Of a stretch of DNA of 51,680 nt, positions 50,801-51,680 are shown one piece after another; position 1 is the stretch's first letter, and every line of letters starts with the position of its first letter. A program made the position numbers and the translations under genes. The stretch is from Pyrococcus kukulkanii (lineage in GTDB: Archaea; Methanobacteriota_B; Thermococci; Thermococcales; Thermococcaceae). The stretch is taken from assembly GCF_041647995.1 (NCBI RefSeq), contig NZ_JARRIB010000007.1, forward strand, positions 1 through 51,680, given 5' to 3'. The notes beneath the pieces were generated by a model. It ran no database searches. It had not been told where the DNA came from and saw only the letters and a program-made list of their open reading frames with translations.

Positions 50801-51412
50801 ATGCCCAAGTTTTACAAACCTTCAGAGGTTGCGGAACTCCTCAATTACAATAAAGTCACCATAATCCGCTGGATCCACGCTGGAAAAATCAAGGCCATCA
50901 AAATAGGCCGAGACTACAGAATTCCAGAAGAAGAAGTTCAAAAACTACTCGGTAAAAAACAAGAAACAACAAGAGCAGTCCTCTACGCCAGAGTCTCAGG
51001 AAGAGACCAGAAAGAAGACTTGGAAACCCAACTCAAAACTCTTGAACAATATGCAGTTAGTAAAGGCTACCAAATCGTGGATGAGGTTAAGGAAATCGCC
51101 TCAGGATTGAACGAGAACAGAAAAGGCCTCAAAAAACTAATCAATTTAGCAAAAAACAAGGAGTATGATGTCCTCATCATCACACACCCTGACAGGCTCA
51201 CACGATTCGGGTTCAAATACCTGGAAGAACTCTTCACAGCCTACAACGTGAGGATTGAAACAGTCTTCAAGAAGGATAAAACACCAAAAGAAGAACTTGT
51301 CGAGGATTTGATTACAATAATAACCAGTTTTGCGGGAAGACTTTACGGTCGCAAGAACAAGAAGCTCGTTCAAGGATTCAAAAAACTCCTCACGGAGGTC
51401 GAGAACGAGTGA
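50801..51412 (+). CDS. tnpA: IS607-type serine recombinase
   Basis: A 203-residue transposase. The N-terminal MerR-like helix-turn-helix (FYKPSEVAELLNYNKVTIIR) binds DNA; the catalytic domain begins with VLYARVSGRDQ, whose Ser is the nucleophile, and continues with ITHPDRLTRFGFKYLEELF. This DNA-binding-first order separates IS607 recombinases from classical resolvases. ATG 50801 with GGTGT upstream is used. The length is normal, so it appears intact. It overlaps tnpB by four bases (GTGA). Confidence 0.93.
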   Translation: MPKFYKPSEVAELLNYNKVTIIRWIHAGKIKAIKIGRDYRIPEEEVQKLLGKKQETTRAVLYARVSGRDQKEDLETQLKTLEQYAVSKGYQIVDEVKEIASGLNENRKGLKKLINLAKNKEYDVLIITHPDRLTRFGFKYLEELFTAYNVRIETVFKKDKTPKEELVEDLITIITSFAGRLYGRKNKKLVQGFKKLLTEVENE

Positions 51413-51680
51413 AACTGACGAGAACAGTAGTCCTCGAAAGCTACCCACTCACAAAGAAGAAGTTTAAAGCAGTGAAAGAAGTTTACAGTGATTACTCCAA
51501 ACTCCTGATAATTCTCACCGAGTCTGCTTTTGAAAATAAGATTAGGAATTCAATCAAGCTTAGGAGTTCCATACCACCAGAACTGAAAGGGGAGTATAAA
51601 CTTCCAAGCCACTATTACTACACTGCCTGCCAGGATGTAGTTGCTAGAGTCAAGGGTTTTCTTGAAAAGAAGAGGAAGGG
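51409..51680 (+). CDS. tnpB: TnpB RNA-guided nuclease, N-terminal fragment
   Basis: The first 90 codons of a TnpB open here and run off the right edge. It starts with GTG (GGAGGT nine bases upstream) and reads KLTRTVVLESYPLTKKKFKA, later SHYYYTACQDVVARVKGFLE, the standard N-terminal wedge region of TnpB. The RuvC catalytic residues and the omega RNA region at the right end are outside the window, so activity cannot be judged. Confidence 0.85.
   Translation, partial: MKLTRTVVLESYPLTKKKFKAVKEVYSDYSKLLIILTESAFENKIRNSIKLRSSIPPELKGEYKLPSHYYYTACQDVVARVKGFLEKKRK

Larger units (their letters stand above)
50506..51680 (+). mobile_element. IS607-family element, left part, cut by the window end
   Basis: A MerR-headed serine recombinase gene followed by an overlapping tnpB start is the defining layout of IS607 elements. 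The right end lies beyond the window. The left border is placed loosely after the cca stop. Base use in the two genes (many AAA, CTC and AAC codons) differs from the neighbouring thpR and cca genes, consistent with separate history. Confidence 0.85.

Overview
The window reads as a chromosome segment of a hyperthermophilic archaeon of the order Thermococcales, most likely a Pyrococcus species. The evidence is archaeal gene content (Nip7, LSm, class I archaeal CCA-adding enzyme, archaeal fructose-bisphosphate aldolase, AglB/STT3-like protein, C/D box sRNAs), GGTGA/GGAGG ribosome binding sites, archaeal TATA boxes, a run of archaeal AAA ATPases, and Thermococcales glycolytic motifs (TGM) upstream of sugar genes. 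The species cannot be fixed from the sequence alone.

Layout. 1-10.7 kb (minus strand) is a maltodextrin locus: malE-malF-malG-amylopullulanase-malK (malK cut by the window edge) as one operon, then a badly decayed open frame that looks like the remains of a glycoside hydrolase, then a cyclodextrinase/neopullulanase gene with its own promoter. Both live units carry a TGM-like palindrome just downstream of the TATA box, as expected for repression by a TrmBL1-type regulator. 10.9-24.4 kb is a housekeeping block: ClpP-class protease, Nip7, DHPS-like and DHH proteins, a PP-loop ATPase, the methylmalonyl-CoA small subunit/MeaB/epimerase set, phosphoribosyltransferase, archaeal asparagine synthetase-like enzyme, a zinc ribbon-PUA-PAPS reductase-ferredoxin fusion, and a CBS protein. 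24.5-33 kb holds an AAA ATPase, a methyltransferase, a lipoprotein serpin with a GATase-like partner, MobB, LSm, fba, agmatinase, a THUMP protein, a frameshifted AAA ATPase and queC. 33-39.4 kb has a divergent pair of membrane genes (one an STT3-like GT-C protein fused to an alpha/alpha-toroid-like domain) and ppsA. 39.4-48.5 kb is dominated by four AAA ATPases between a fucose-isomerase-like gene, a radical SAM protein, a phosphoribosyltransferase, a broken surface-protein gene and a beta-lactamase-fold hydrolase. 48.6-50.5 kb carries thpR-cca, and the window ends inside an IS607-type element (serine recombinase plus the start of tnpB).

How the parts fit: extracellular alpha-glucan is cut by the surface-anchored amylopullulanase, taken up by MalEFGK and cut again inside by the cyclodextrinase; fba and ppsA, further along, serve glycolysis and gluconeogenesis. 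The less explored signals are two well-formed C/D box guide RNAs (one overlapping a stop codon) plus a weaker third, palindromes placed over the ribosome binding sites of two AAA ATPase genes, a 103-bp identical patch shared by two ATPase paralogues, and three genes caught in decay.
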